Shown: one piece after another, positions 1 to 38,700 of the stretch
Position numbering within the stretch: the stretch's first letter is position 1
How the letters are laid out: every line of letters begins with the position of its first letter
Source of the DNA: Halocaridina rubra
Lineage: Eukaryota; Arthropoda; Malacostraca; Decapoda; Atyidae
DNA: 64,000 nt
Direction of reading: 5' to 3'
Assembly (NCBI GenBank): GCA_037179515.1
Contig: JAXCGZ010020998.1
Coordinates: forward strand, 5,001 to 69,000
The notes under the pieces: model-generated
Seen by the model: the letters and a program-made list of their open reading frames with translations, nothing else
Database searches by the model: none
What the model was told of the DNA's origin: nothing
Translations under genes and position numbers: made by a program

Positions 1-556
1 CTTGCTTGACCGAAGTTTATAAGTTTGACGGTCAATTATTCACGGATCGCAATTTGATTTCGTTTCCTGAGCAACAGTGTTATCCACCTGTGACTTGCTA
101 GGCATATCCTCTTCTTTTTATTTATTTATTTATTTATTTATTTTTAATTGGGAGTTGTCCTTAAACGAGGACTGCCCTCATCCCCCGCCATTGGGACGTA
201 ATTGGTAGAGGTTTTCTCCCTCGAGTATATTTGTAAGTAAATATTGATAATCCCAAAATATATGCATGCTTGTCCATTATATTTCATCTAAGCATTATGA
301 TACATAGTTTTCACTTCTTTTTTTTATATTGTATTGGGTTAATTCTTTTTATCCTTCTCCTTAGTCAGGTAAGGGTGGAACCCATTTTGATTTTGGCACC
401 ACCCTCATTGCTAGATATTATTAGACGTGTCGTCATTGTACAATAGGCATCATTATCCATTCTAATTTTTATGAATAGCATTCGAAAATGGTTGTAGGAA
501 ATGTATTCGGTTGTGAAATCATGAGTCAAAACTAGTTACAAGCCTCAAAGAGGTTA
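1..556. other. Left edge, no gene seen
   Basis: AT-rich with a TTTA tetranucleotide run (117-142). No supported ORF, splice pattern or RNA. Confidence 0.5.
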
Positions 557-621
557 ATGAAAAATTTATCCTATAATAAATTTAAGATAGCTACAGAAGA
601 AGAATACATAAAATATTTAGC

Positions 622-1212
<591 letters not shown>

Positions 1213-1236
1213 TCTACAGCTGAAGGTCTTTTGGAC

Positions 1237-1458
1237 TTAAGGGCGGTTTACACGGTCAAACTGTTCGTCGAACGCGGTTCGACAGACAAGTGTTTGAAGT
1301 GATGTTCGAACGTGTGAACGGGGTATTTGGTTGTCGAACACGTTCGACAAACGTGTTCGACAACCAAATACCCCGTTCATACGTTCGATCATCACTTCAA
1401 ACACTTGTATGTCGGACCGCGTCCGACGAACCGTTTGACCGTGTAAACCGCCCTTTAA
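1237..1458. mobile_element. TTAA-flanked foldback MITE, copy 1
   Basis: Starts TTAAGGGCGGTTTACAC and ends GTGTAAACCGCCCTTTAA. The two halves are reverse complements almost throughout, with repeated ACGTTCGA-like words, so a single strand can fold into one ~110-bp hairpin. TTAA at both edges suggests piggyBac-type cross-mobilisation (inference). No ORF. Confidence 0.8.
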
Positions 1459-1479
1459 ATGGGACTCTCCAGATAGTTT

Positions 1480-1722
1480 AATGTTCAGTCTCCCTTCAGT
1501 TACGGTTCATTTTCTATGCCTACATCAATACTGAATATTCTCGGATATTCGTTATACATATTTTATTATCCCTTCGCTTCTGACAAGTCACAACACTCTT
1601 CATGTCTGTTTCTATTTACTTTATGTTTTCTTAGTGTCCAGGCCCGATGAGGGCTATTATTATTATTTTTTTTTTTTTTTGGCCCGTCCTGGTATCAGAA
1701 TCACTATAAAGAAAAAAAAAAC
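1480..1722 (+). repeat. Dispersed SINE-like repeat, family T, copy 1
   Basis: Shares with 17556-17780 the blocks TTCAGTTACGGTTC, ATGCCTACATC, CACAACACTC, CTGTTTCTAT and the tail CCAGGCC..GGCT..GTCCTGGT, then A-rich sequence. The tail also matches the LINE end at 49570. Confidence 0.6.
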
Positions 1723-1792
1723 TACATTGGTTTCTTGTGAATGTGTATGTTTTAACTCGGCCAACACCCTTGCAAAGGAAGTTACTGCCAAT

Positions 1793-1793
1793 G

Positions 1794-1888
<95 letters not shown>
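1793..1888. repeat. (ATT)n microsatellite
   Basis: About 30 uninterrupted ATT units. Confidence 0.95.
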
Positions 1889-1984
1889 CCTAGTCGAGTG
1901 CTTTAATCACTGCACAACCGCTGTCCTCTCTTTTATGTAGATTTATATCAGGCAATATTAAAATATTTTCTCCTAACTACTAAG

Positions 1985-2104
<120 letters not shown>

Positions 2105-2106
2105 AG

Positions 2107-3490
2107 CATTATCTCTACTCCAAAAAATTTATCATTTGGTGTTCCACAGGGATCAGTACTTGGTCCTATCCTCTACTCTATTTACGCAAATTATCTTTCA
2201 TTTATGACTATATGCAGATGACACGCAACTACTTCTTAGTGGTGATATTAATAATCTTCCTGAGCTAACCTTAAGAGCAGAAAACACTCTGTCAAAAATC
2301 AAAACCTATTTTCAAGATATTGGGCTGTTAATTAACGAAAGCAAAACACAATGCATGTTTATTGGCTCAAGGTACCATATAGCACAAATTCCAAAAAACC
2401 CAACAATTCATTTTTGCGGCAGTATCATTACACCTAGCAAAACTGTCAAAAATCTAGTAATTCGCCTTGAAAACTACATGTTGTTTGATTCCCATATAGA
2501 TAAAGTGTGCAAGAAGGTTACAGGAACACTAATGTACTTATCACGTATAAAATACAATTTTGAGACTACCACTCAAATGACTATTGTTGAATCTCTAGCC
2601 CTAAGTCACATTAATTACTACATAACTGTTTGGAAAGCTACCACTAAGACTCAGATAAACAAAATACAGAAGCTTATTAATTTTGCAGTTCGAGTTGCCC
2701 TGGGAGGAATAAGAAAATATGACCACATCATACCAGCTTTCAAATAACTTGGGTGGCTGCGGGCAGAAAACAAGGTCGCCTATGCTATTTATGTTATTGT
2801 ATACAAAATTTTGATCCATCATCATCCTAGCTGACTATTTAATTTAAAAACAGTCAGGGATTAAGGGGAACCAACACAAGACAGAGTAGTGAGCTCTTTA
2901 TTCAGAGAACAAACACAGATGCAGGTTCAAAGATGATCACTATTAAAGGGCCAACTCTCTGGAACAATATTGCAGAGCATCTTAAAAATTCAGCCTCCTT
3001 CACAGCTTTCAAAGGCAAACTATATAGTTTTCTTCTGGACAAATAGTTGCTGTTCACACACTAATTAAACTCAATGATTTAATGCAATTTCCCTTAACAT
3101 TAACCACTCTATATGTAAACTGATATCACCTTCTTTGTTCTCTAAGTTAAGAACTAATTATTCTCATTGTAAGGAATACAAATTCAGAGAACAAACACAG
3201 AACCAGGTTCAAATATGATCACTATTAAAGGGCCAACACTCTGGAACAATATTGCAGAGCATCTTAAAAATTCAGCCTCCTTCACAGCTTTCAAAGGCAA
3301 ATTATATAGTTTTCTTTTGAACAATAGTTGCTGCTCACACACTAATTAAACTTAATGATTTAATGCAATTTCCAATGACATTAAACAATCTGTATGTAAA
3401 CTGATATCGCCTTCTTTGTTCTCTAAGTTAAGAACTACTTATTCTCATTGTAAGGAATACAAATATGGTCATGATGCCGATTATAACGAT
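2107..3490 (+). mobile_element. Degenerate LINE fragment with duplicated 3' end
   Basis: RT core SFGVPQGSVLGP near 2140, YADDTQLLLS near 2210, then an open C-terminal part (2355-2747) with LENYMLFDSHIDKVCKKVTG and an LSHINYYITVW-type motif. A frameshift lies before the YADD motif. Downstream, the segment beginning TTCAGAGAACAAACACAG occurs at 2901 and 3183 (period 282 bp); it encodes the usual last domain (GPTLWNNIAEHLKNSASFTA). Non-LTR type; clade not assigned. Confidence 0.75.
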
Positions 3491-3704
3491 CCTGTATTGA
3501 GTGTTATTATTACTACTTAATTATTAACATTATTGTTAAAAAAAAATTCAAATTACGGTATCATTATTTTTTAGGAAAATTATATTTATTTTAACTGTAT
3601 GTATTACCCTCTTACTTATTAGTTCAATTACTATGTCTACTTATAAGTTACTCTTAATTTTTGTAAACGAGTAGCCATTGTACAAATGGAATATATGTTT
3701 GTTT

Positions 3705-3705
<1 letters not shown>

Positions 3706-3754
<49 letters not shown>
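3706..3754. repeat. (CT)n microsatellite
   Basis: About 24 CT units. Confidence 0.95.
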
Positions 3755-3756
<2 letters not shown>

Positions 3757-4560
3757 AACTTAATCAAATTTATATGAAAATATATTCATGTTTTTTCCCA
3801 GATATCAACTGATTTTTTGCAACTATCTCGTGGTTTTCCCCCAGTTTCATAGAGTATCTTACTCTAACATTCTTCGCATTGTATAAGGAATCCAAGAGTA
3901 TTACAATCTCTGTACATCGATGAATTTATATAATTCAAAAGCTCATTTGTTTTCTTTGTAATGTAAATTTATTATTTTCTAACAGTAGCATCAGTTTCAC
4001 CGTGTCTAAGACCGAGACACGTGATAAGAGATGAAGATAACGAAATAGAATCCCTTCTCAACATGAGGACTCTCTGACCTTATTATCTGGTCTGCTACTG
4101 TAATATTACCACCAAACAGTGTGTGATAAGCACATAATTGGGTATTGATTCTCTCTTGTATATTTCAGTGCTCGAGATCTTTTTTCTTTAGTTTTCCTTG
4201 TGAAAAATACTTTGCAATATAGGACAGTCTCAGGTCAGCCCATCTTTGTAAAATTTCTGCAAATATTACCATCACTGTAAGATTTGTGCTTTTTCCACTG
4301 TACGTTTACCATATATATAATATATTATTTTGATTTTCTGATTTAAGTTTTCTTGTTTTATAGTTGCATACACCATTATATCTCATGTTACAAATGTATT
4401 CTTTAATTTGCGTACTGAATGAAAACTCTCTTTATAACTATAAGTAAACAATCCCACAGTTTCAATATCAGCGACTCAGTAAGTAAAGTACTAATATGCT
4501 GTCTGATCATAATTTATTGGATGTATGGCACAGTAATATCTTAGTTCCTTCTCACTGATG
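3755..4560. other. No gene seen
   Basis: AT-rich sequence between the LINE fragment and the foldback MITEs; nothing recognised. Confidence 0.5.
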
Positions 4561-4587
4561 GAAATGGTAGTGATCATACATTGAGCT

Positions 4588-4809
4588 TTAAGGGGGGTTT
4601 ACACGGTCAAACGGTTCGTCAAACGCGGTTCGACAGACAAGTGTTTGAAGTAATGTTCGAACGTGTGAACGGGTTATTTGGTTGTCGAACACGTTTGTCG
4701 AACGTGTTCGACAACCAAATACCCCGTTCACACGTTCGAACATCACTTCAAACACTTGTCTGTCGAACAGCGTTCGACGAACCGTTTGACCATGTAAACC
4801 CCCCTTTAA
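4588..4809. mobile_element. TTAA-flanked foldback MITE, copy 2
   Basis: Same family as 1237-1458: TTAAGGGGGGTTTACACGG to GTAAACCCCCCTTTAA. Full-length hairpin. Its right TTAA (4806-4809) is also the left TTAA of copy 3. Confidence 0.8.
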
Positions 4810-4950
4810 GGGGGGTTTACACGGTCAAAATGTTCGTCGAACGCAGTTCGACAGACAAGTGTTTGAAGTGATGTTCGAACGTGTGAACATCACTTCAAAC
4901 ACTTGTATGTCGAACCGCGTTCGACGAACCGTTTGACTTTGTAAACCCCT
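4806..4950. mobile_element. TTAA-flanked foldback MITE, copy 3 (internally deleted)
   Basis: Starts TTAAGGGGGGTTTACACGG and lacks the middle ~80 bp, so the arms join at CGTGTGAACATCACTTC. It ends GTAAACCCCTAGGG; the right TTAA is lost. Confidence 0.72.
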
Positions 4951-5367
4951 AGGGTGCAAACTAAACCGATCTTTCACAAGAGTGCGTTTTCATAGTCATA
5001 CACCGAGGAGTCAAGTATTTAGGTTCTTGTTCTATCGGTACCTCAAAGTAAGTTTTATTAAAATGAGTAAACCGAGGATAAAGATATATAAGATCCTTAT
5101 CCAGCAAACATACAATGTATACTTCTTTAGTTGCTTTAGCATATTAGCTCCACTTCCACAAAAAATATCAGATAAACTACAAAAGTTGTCTGCATATAAT
5201 GGCTATTTATATAAGTAAACAAATATTAGCTTTGCTTTTTACTCTTTGCTTTTATTATTCGTAAACATATGGATAATCAACGATTGAGCTTTACTTGCAA
5301 GGAATGCAAATTAATATGTATCTGGTGGACTCCTATTCAAGAAAGAATTGAATTGTAGCCGTTTATA

Positions 5368-5545
5368 ACCCCCCCTGAGGGAGGGGGCAAGAATACTTCC
5401 TCTGTGTTCCCCTGTGCGTCGTAAAAGACGACTAAATGGGGCGGAGCGAAGGAAATGGGAATCCCCTCCAATGTACTTCCTTCCCACAAAGAGTCAAGGT
5501 ATTTTGCTTTGACTCAGCCACCCTCCTTAAAAGGGGGATATGACT
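5368..5545. repeat. Possible dispersed repeat with hairpin motif
   Basis: GC-rich island in AT-rich sequence: GAGGGAGGGGGCAAGAATAC, the small hairpin GTCGTAAAAGACGAC and GACTAAATGGGGCGG, ending AAAAGGGGGATA. It resembles decapod dispersed repeats in style; no second copy in the window. Confidence 0.35.
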
Positions 5546-6230
5546 TGTATATAGATAGATAATTCTCTCAGAGATGGGTCACTTATTTAGGACAGAATAA
5601 ATAGCAATAATGGTTCATATATCCCCCTAAATATAATTCTGTTTAGCAATATCTAATTTTTGTTTGAATACCAGCTTTCTTGCTCTAACCCACACATGTA
5701 ATTTTTATTTCAGACTTTAAGTCATTAAAACCATCTAAATGTTGTTTATTTTCAAATATTTATGGAATAAATTATGTAAGCGATGCTTTATGTATTTGTA
5801 ATTATATTTTTTTTTCTGGCCAATATCCAGCTTTGCTTTAAATTCTAGTTTCTGGGCCACATATGCTACGTGATAATTAGTGTGTGAAACAAATCTTGGT
5901 ACTGCAAATATGCAGATAAAAAGCTGCATATAGTGGAGAAGCCTTCTGATAAGCTCATATGAATTTCTAAATGTGAAGATTCCATATATGTTATTTCTTA
6001 TTAGCTTTGTGAAACTGATCAAAACAATGATTCCCTGTGGAAATGTAGTCCCGAAAATTTCACATATCTTATTTCTTGTTTTCATTTTGAGACTGACCAA
6101 ACACCAAGGTGAAAAGAGAATGGAAAATCCAGGATTTTTTGCATCCTTGCATTTTAGTTGAGAAACCTTACAAGAGCCCGTGTGGAATTCTAATCCTGAA
6201 GAGTAGAATTATGACATTAGAGATGTAAAC

Positions 6231-31070
<24,840 letters not shown>

Positions 31071-31835
31071 TAGGGGGGGGGATCTGATTGTAATTGGGTT
31101 GGTGAATGGAGAGATAGTCTAATTATGCTGGTGGCTAATGGGCATTATTTTGTCCACATGAACTGTTTACTACTAATATGTATGCATGGTTCTTATTTTC
31201 TCTCTTGTTATACTTTGGATGGTTTGTTGTATGGTAAAAACGTGGTGTTGCATAAAGATGGGTAAAAAAAAAATATTATGATAGCCCAGGTAATACCACA
31301 GCTGAAAAAGTGGATTCCTGGTTAGTGATGAGTGAGCACCAAATTTGAAACTTTCAAACTGGTTTTGGCCCTAAGAAGTCATAAGCTTTTGAAGCCTACG
31401 TGTGTTTGTTTGTGTGTGCATGTTAACTAAGAGTTTTTCTGGCCTGTGAATTATTGTGGTATTGCATTTTGGGAACTGTACATCCATCCAGATTTCTTTT
31501 GAATCTGAGAGGAGCCTAATATGTGATATATTTGAGATAATAATAATAATTATAATAATATAGTCTATTATACATTAATCGATTGAAAAGTAAAAAAAAA
31601 AATTAGGTACATGGTGATTATAAAGTTCAGAGGCACTCCTAAGCACTAGTTAGGTTTAGTCTCTAATTTGTGATAAATGGCAGTACTGTATGTAGCAGTT
31701 TCAAGTCAATATCCATGCCATATGTGTGGGTTGTATGTGTAAAGAAGCTACCATGTCAGGCAGGTGTCCTTTTGATTTCCCTTTCATTTTGTAGGTATTT
31801 ACTGAAAAGCAAATAAAGCATTACTGGTAATTCAT
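31071..31835 (+). other. Probable CCDC6 3' UTR with AATAAA signal
   Basis: No coding signal follows the TGA. The first clear polyadenylation hexamer downstream is AATAAA at 31812-31817, about 740 bp after the stop, so cleavage is expected shortly after. Later hexamers cannot be excluded. Confidence 0.45.
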
Positions 31836-33227
31836 TAGCTCTCATATTTTGCTAACTTTACTTAATGCTTCAGGAATGTAAACAGGCCGTTCAGTTTCCT
31901 TTGTAATTATTATTATATTAGGTAAGTAAGGGATTCAGACTCAGAGCAGTCTGATTTGAGTGACGAATTTATCTTCAGTTGTAAATCTTCATAGGGTAAC
32001 CTCACTGAATTAACTATGGTTTTGGTGTTGAGTGAGGCTGCCATTGTTTGTTATAGCCATCTAAGTTTCGTGTTTAATGCAGTCAGAGCTCTGCCACTAG
32101 TTCATCATAGCTTTGGTAATGAGATGTACTGTTTTTTGCGCCTATTGGTGCTCAGTAATTTTTCCTTTAATTTGTGAGTCACATTTATATATGATTGATG
32201 CTCAAAACAGACAAGTTCTATATTTTTTGTTTGTTAGTTTAATGTTATTGTCTTATTCCGAGTTGACGTGGAATTTTGGTAATGGAAGCATAATACTGAT
32301 AGGGAGAGTATCCATACCAGAGTTTATTCATGTTTTTTTTTTCCTTTGCCTCATACATTTGTAATAGTAAAAAAAACCGTTGCAATATTAGTTGAAAATA
32401 ACAGCTTTCCACATTTCGCAGATTTCCTTAATAGTAGTATTTTTCATTTGTTAAATTTCACTGTAGCTTAAAGTCCTGTAGGTTGATGGTGCCAAGCATT
32501 ACAAAGTATTGAGCAGGGAATTTTGCTAGTTATCTCTACCATAAACATCATCATCGTACTTCGATAGGTTTCTTATACCAGTATTCAGAAGTCTTTAATA
32601 TTCAGATAGTATACTCTTTCCAGGAGAAAATTGGAATCAACAAAGTGCAAGGAAATTTCCTGAAGACTAAAATCATTGTTTGAGAAATATGAGTCATGAG
32701 GATTTTGTATTTTTGGAATATATAATCTACTGGTATATAAAGGTCATTCTATACACATAGAAACTCAATACTATAAAAATGACTATATATGGTAGGAAAA
32801 GTCCCTCTACAGATATGGAAACTGTATGAAATATTCGTTAATTTCGTGACCTCATCTGGTCACGGTCTTTGTACTTTGAGAAGTTGACCCATTGAGTTCA
32901 CGAAATTAATAAATACTTCATGTATTTTTCTTGTGGATTTCTTAAATGGGCTTTTTCCCAACATTTTAGGCTGCATGGTAACAGTTCAGTGTTATCATAT
33001 GACTATATATGCACATGGGGAGTGAACATTCATGATGCAAAAGCTGTTCTTTCTTATTATTGAATGTTACTGGTAACAGAGCAGTATGTAGGTTAGTAGA
33101 TGTGGTTTTGTAATATGTTGTGTATTGCATAAACCAACATGCCTTTCCACTGTCTTTACTGTATCATAAAACTTCTCTCACTTAGGCTTAAAGATCAAAT
33201 GTGGACTACATAAAAATAAAAAATAAA

Positions 33228-33345
33228 TCTGGTAGTCTCCAGGTATTGAAAAAAAAAAAAAAAAAATTGGTGGTCTCGGGGTAAGAAAAAGCATGTAAAA
33301 AAAAAAATTGGTAGTCTTGCATTAAGAAAAAGCACGTTCAAGCCT
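33228..33345. repeat. Short tandem repeat TTGGTAGTCT..AAGAAAAAGCA
   Basis: Two clear and one partial ~55-bp units with A-runs. No coding signal. Confidence 0.5.
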
Positions 33346-33966
33346 AATAAGGTAACTGAAGTTCTTGGAGACAATCTCTGTTGCATGTGCTTTCCTCCGT
33401 ATAATCGCAGAAAGGTATAAATTAAGTACCGCACTCAGAATAGCGATAAACACAGAAAAAATAAGAGCTTTTAGTTTAATGTATTCACAGCCATCAGTGC
33501 TTTACACTTTGCAATGTATTCTTTTTTTTCTAAATTCCATATATTGTTATTTCTGTATTGCTATGGTATTTCATGATAGTATTCCTCTTGATAACTATAT
33601 ATATTCAGGATTTAAGTGGAATTTTGATATACTAAAATAGTTTATATTCATTTCAGTTTATATTTCTTGCTGTTCACTGGTACTTGATGCTAGCATGAAA
33701 CTACTATTATAATTATTGCACCTTTTTCAGCACAGATCAAGCATATCTAATATAGAGAGAAGAGAGCATTATGTCCACATGTGATATTGCTGTTATGAAA
33801 TTTAAGGTTGTCATCCAGATTTTGTATATTAACTATTGTTTAACCGTATATCAAACTTGTTCTTTTTATCAAATAACAGGTAGCTATGTGATCCTAAATA
33901 TTGGTGTTTCTCATTTGTTACACTGATTTGTATCAGATTAACTATGAAGAAAAATTCCAGTTTCTG

Positions 33967-33970
<4 letters not shown>

Positions 33971-34059
<89 letters not shown>
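33971..34059. repeat. (TA)n microsatellite
   Basis: Uninterrupted TA run between CCDC6 and the CR1 element. Confidence 0.95.
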
Positions 34060-34062
<3 letters not shown>

Positions 34063-35759
34063 CATAAGGCAGCAGAATGGCCAAACCTTTAAAAAAAAAA
34101 AGAATGGAAGCAGTAGAACTTTACCCTTCCCATTATATGCCCACTTGTTTTCCCCTCCCCAGTTAGGAGAGTAATATTAGATGGTGATGGGGGGGATAGA
34201 GCACCTTCCACTCCTTTCATATCGCAGTCCACTTAAGTTGCATTCTCAGATTTTTTGTTTTCAAAATAACGATAATTTATAATATTTTGAAGACTTGTCT
34301 GTCTTCAAAACATTACGCTTATTTATAATGTTCCTCCATTTAATATGCTTTTAATATACATATTTTGCAATTCGGTCACAGCCTCATAGTTTATGTATTG
34401 ACCTGTATATGAATCAATTGAGAAGCAGGAGAATAGTACAGCTATGATTTTAACTGCAAAAGAGAAATAGGAAACCTTAGCACATAGGAGTATATATACC
34501 TACCCATCTGCAGAGGCTACCTCGGAAGATGGGCAGACAAATATACCAGTAAGCTTCCAGCTGACCTCAGCAGATTGACCACATCTGTAGCAGAAAAGCA
34601 TAGGTAGCAGGATGGGGGAAAATGAATACTAACCTACTTATCTGCATATCACACAGAGATACCTCTAAATATAGAGAAGCACGTGCCACTAAGTTTTCCC
34701 TTTGTGAGTAGATATTTTTGCTTCAGAGAGGAAGAAGTAAAGATTAGATGGGATTAAAGGAATATCCACTGCTTGTGTTCTTTTGTTACGGTTCTGACCA
34801 TTGTGAATTTTTTCAGAGAAGCCATCATGTATGAAATAGAGGTCGTTGCAAGATTCAATTTCATTAATGGTATATTTCATTAGTATATGTATATAGCTGG
34901 CTTGGTTTTAACAGTTGAAAATGTAAAGAAGAGTTCTGGGTGGCAGCAGCAGTAGCAACAACGCTCTTGATACCATTGGTTTATGTCAGCAAATTGTTTT
35001 TTGTATAGTTACTACACTTTCAGTAATAAGAGTGACTTTGAAAAAGAATACTGACTGAATGCTTGTAGTAATAATCAAATTTGTCTTTCTCTTTGTTTGT
35101 CTGTGAACTTAAGCTTAAATGATTTTACAATATATTTTTATGAAAAGAAATTTTTTGTTCTAAATATCTGTCATGTTCCTAATGGAATGTAGGCACAAGG
35201 AATCTTTTGAATTTGATTTATTTATAATCACGCTTCCACCACTGAACCAGGTAAGAAACTGATTTGTTTATATTTGTTTTCTATGGGCTATATTGTATGT
35301 TTGACCTAAGGTGTAAACCTATGAGGAGTCTTGGGTAAAGACACATGCCATAACTAACATTGTGCATCGTTGTAGAATACTAATATCCAAGAGGAGTTGA
35401 AGTGTTATAGTAATCAATAGTACATTCAAGAGGCACTGCTTTCATACTCAAAAGGTGCCACACTTGCATGTTATTTGGTATGGAAGATTGTATAGATCCT
35501 AGGGGAGGCGACGTTTTGTAACTGTATAGTCCGTCACTGATGTTGCAATTAACTTTGAGTGAGAGAGGGGAATCAGTAGGTAATGGGTTCTCATGTACAT
35601 AAGAACATAAGAATAGAGGACACTGCAACATGCCTACTGGCACACACGAGGCAGCTCCATTTTTGAATTGTATTTTCAGCATGTCTAACCTATTCTATTC
35701 TACTCTACTTATTTATTCTGTTTTTCTTTTTATGATTTTTCTAATAAGCACTAACCAAT

Positions 35760-38700
35760 TCATACCCATCCTACCTCTGTCATATGTCTATCTAATCTAC
35801 ATTTGAAGGTGTCTAAGGTATTGGCATTTACTATCCTACTAGGAAGCTTGTTCCATGCATCAGCTACTCTATTACCAAACCAATTTTTACCAATTTCCCT
35901 TCTGAACCTAAATTTATCAAGCTTAAATCCATTATTACGAGTTCTGGTTTGATCATGAATTTTTAAAACTTTATTAATATCTCCCTTGTTAATCCCTTTA
36001 AACCATTTATACACTTCAATCATATCCCCCCTAACTCTTCGCCTCTCTAGAGAATGTAGATTAAGTTTTTTTAATCTGTCCTCATATGGTAGATTTCTGA
36101 TATTGTGTATCATCTTGGTCATTCTTCGTTGCACTCTCTCCAAGGATTCAATTTCCATTCTATAATAGGGTGACCAGAATTGCACAGCATAATCTAAATG
36201 GGGCCTAACTAATGCAAGATAGAGCTGCAAAATAACTTTTTCCGTCCTATTGCTGACGCTTCTTGAGATAAATCCTAAAATTCTGTTTGCTTTATTTCTG
36301 ACTGCTGTGCATTGCTCTCTTGGCTTAAGACTACTACTCACAAGAACTCCCAAATCCCTTTCACACTGAGAACTCATGATTTCATGGTTATTTAGCTTAT
36401 AACTAGTATTGTCTTTTATAGTACCCATTTTAACTACTTTACATTTTTCAACATTAAATTCCATTTGCCATTTGTCCGACCATTCAGATAATCTATTTAG
36501 ATCTTCCTGTAAAGCATGAATGTCTTCTTTTCCATTTATAGTTCTACCTATTTTAGTGTCGTCTGCGAATTTACTTAGGTTACTACTGATATCCGAATCC
36601 AGATCATTTAGATATACGATGAATAATAGAGGACCCAGTACCGAGCCTTGTGGTACCCCGCTTGTAACCGAGCCCCACTCTGATTTCTCTCCATTTATGC
36701 AAACCCTCTGTTTTCTGTCTTTTAACCATTGTTTGATCCATCTGAGCACAGCTCCTCCTATACCATGAGCTTCCAGCTTTTTAACTAATCTTTTGTGAGG
36801 AACTCTATCAAAAGCTTTGCTAAAATCTAGATATATTGTATCATATTCTTTGCCACTATCTACTGCCTCGTAAACTTCTGAATAAAAAGACAGTAAGTTT
36901 GTAAGGCACGAAAAACCCTTAAGAAACCCGTGTTGTGAAAGTTTTATCAGTCTGTGTAATTCTAGATGTGCCCTTATTTTATTTGCAATTATGGATTCTA
37001 GAATCTTACCCACTGTTGACGTTAAACTTACCGGCCTATAATTATTCTTTTTAACACGTTCTCCTTTTTTAAATATTGGTACCACATCTGCCAATTTCCA
37101 CTCCATGGGTACCGATCCTAATTTTATTGAATTATTAAATAATGCAGTTAGAGGACAACTAAGCTCTTCCTTGCATTCCTTTAATATTCTAGCATATATT
37201 CCATCAGGTCCCGGAGATTTATGAGCCTTTAATTTATCTATTTCTTTTATTACCTCCTCTCTCGTAATATTTATTGAACTAAGTATATTATCGGGACTGT
37301 CTCTGTAAATGGATTCTACTTCCGGAATATTTTCCAAGTTTTCATTTGTAAATACAGATAAGAAATAATCATTTAAATATGTACACATCACTTTATCGTC
37401 ATCTGTGATATGGCCATTGGCTACTTCAGTTGGTCCGACTTTTTCCTTAAATTTTGTTTGATAATGTTGATAAAACCCTTTAGGATTTTCTTTAGCTTCT
37501 CCTGCTATTCGAACTTCGTATTTTCTTTTCGACTCTCTAACTATCTTTTTAACTTCCCTGTTTAACTGTATATATTGCTGCCTCACCTGCTCTTCACCTC
37601 TTTTTAGTTTCCTGTATATTCCTCTTTTAATACCTATAAGATTCTTTATTCTATTGTTCATCCATTTAGGGTCATTTTTTCTTGATCTGCAATGTTTCAT
37701 GGGAATATAGTCTCTCTGACTATTCTTAAGAGTCATGACAAAATTGTTATATTCCTCATCCAAATTTATATTAACTGACGGGCTGCTGTTCTTTCCTGTG
37801 AGAGAATTTAATGTATTGATCTTATCTTGTGATAATCCTTGGCATGTGGTACCCAAATTTCGGGGTAATCCGCTACCTGCGACCTGACCTGCTGGATTAA
37901 CTACCCACATCTGTACCCCAGAAATCCCTTCCCATACCTCATTAGATAATTTAGTTTTTAAGCCCTCAAAATCTCCTGCTCTAAAGTTTGGAACAATATT
38001 CTTATTTTCCTTTATAGTTTCCTTGAAAATTATGTTAAATCTAATGGAATCATGGTCACTGTTGCCCAATTTTTCACCAACTTCTAAATTTGTAACCATA
38101 TTCTCTCTATTACTAAGAACTAAATCTAGTGTATTCACCCCCCGTGTTGCTTCATGTACATGCTGAGAAAGGAAATTGTCTTCTACTACTTCCAAAAACT
38201 CCTTAGAGCTACTATCACCTGTTATGGTTTCCCAGTTAATATGTCTAAAATTAAAATCGCCTACAATGCAAACTCTATTTGACCTGCTCACTTTAGAAAT
38301 TTCATCGTATATAACTTGCGACTCTATATTATCGAGATCAGGTGGTCTGTAGACTACTCCTACAACTAGACTTTCTATATTATTTTTAATTTCAACCCAT
38401 AAGGTTTCTGAATTTAGATTTGTCTTAATTCCAGACTTAATGCAGCTTCTGAGGCTATCTTTAATATACATAATTACCCCTCCCCCTCTTTTATCTGCAC
38501 TACGATCAGCATTATAAAGTTTATATCCTGTAATTATGTACTCAGCTTTAAGGTGTTTGCTTTCTAATTTAATCCAACTTTCACTAATGCATATTATATC
38601 CGGTCTCTCACTACATACTATGGCTCTCAGTTCTTCTATCTTGTTACCTAAACTACGGCTATTTGTATAATATACTTTTAAACTTTCTCTAGCTTCACCC

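Larger units (their letters stand above)
31836..35597. other. Intergenic, no gene seen
   Basis: From the presumed CCDC6 3' end to the CR1 3' end. Apart from the TA run and a short tandem repeat, no coding or RNA signal. Confidence 0.5.
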
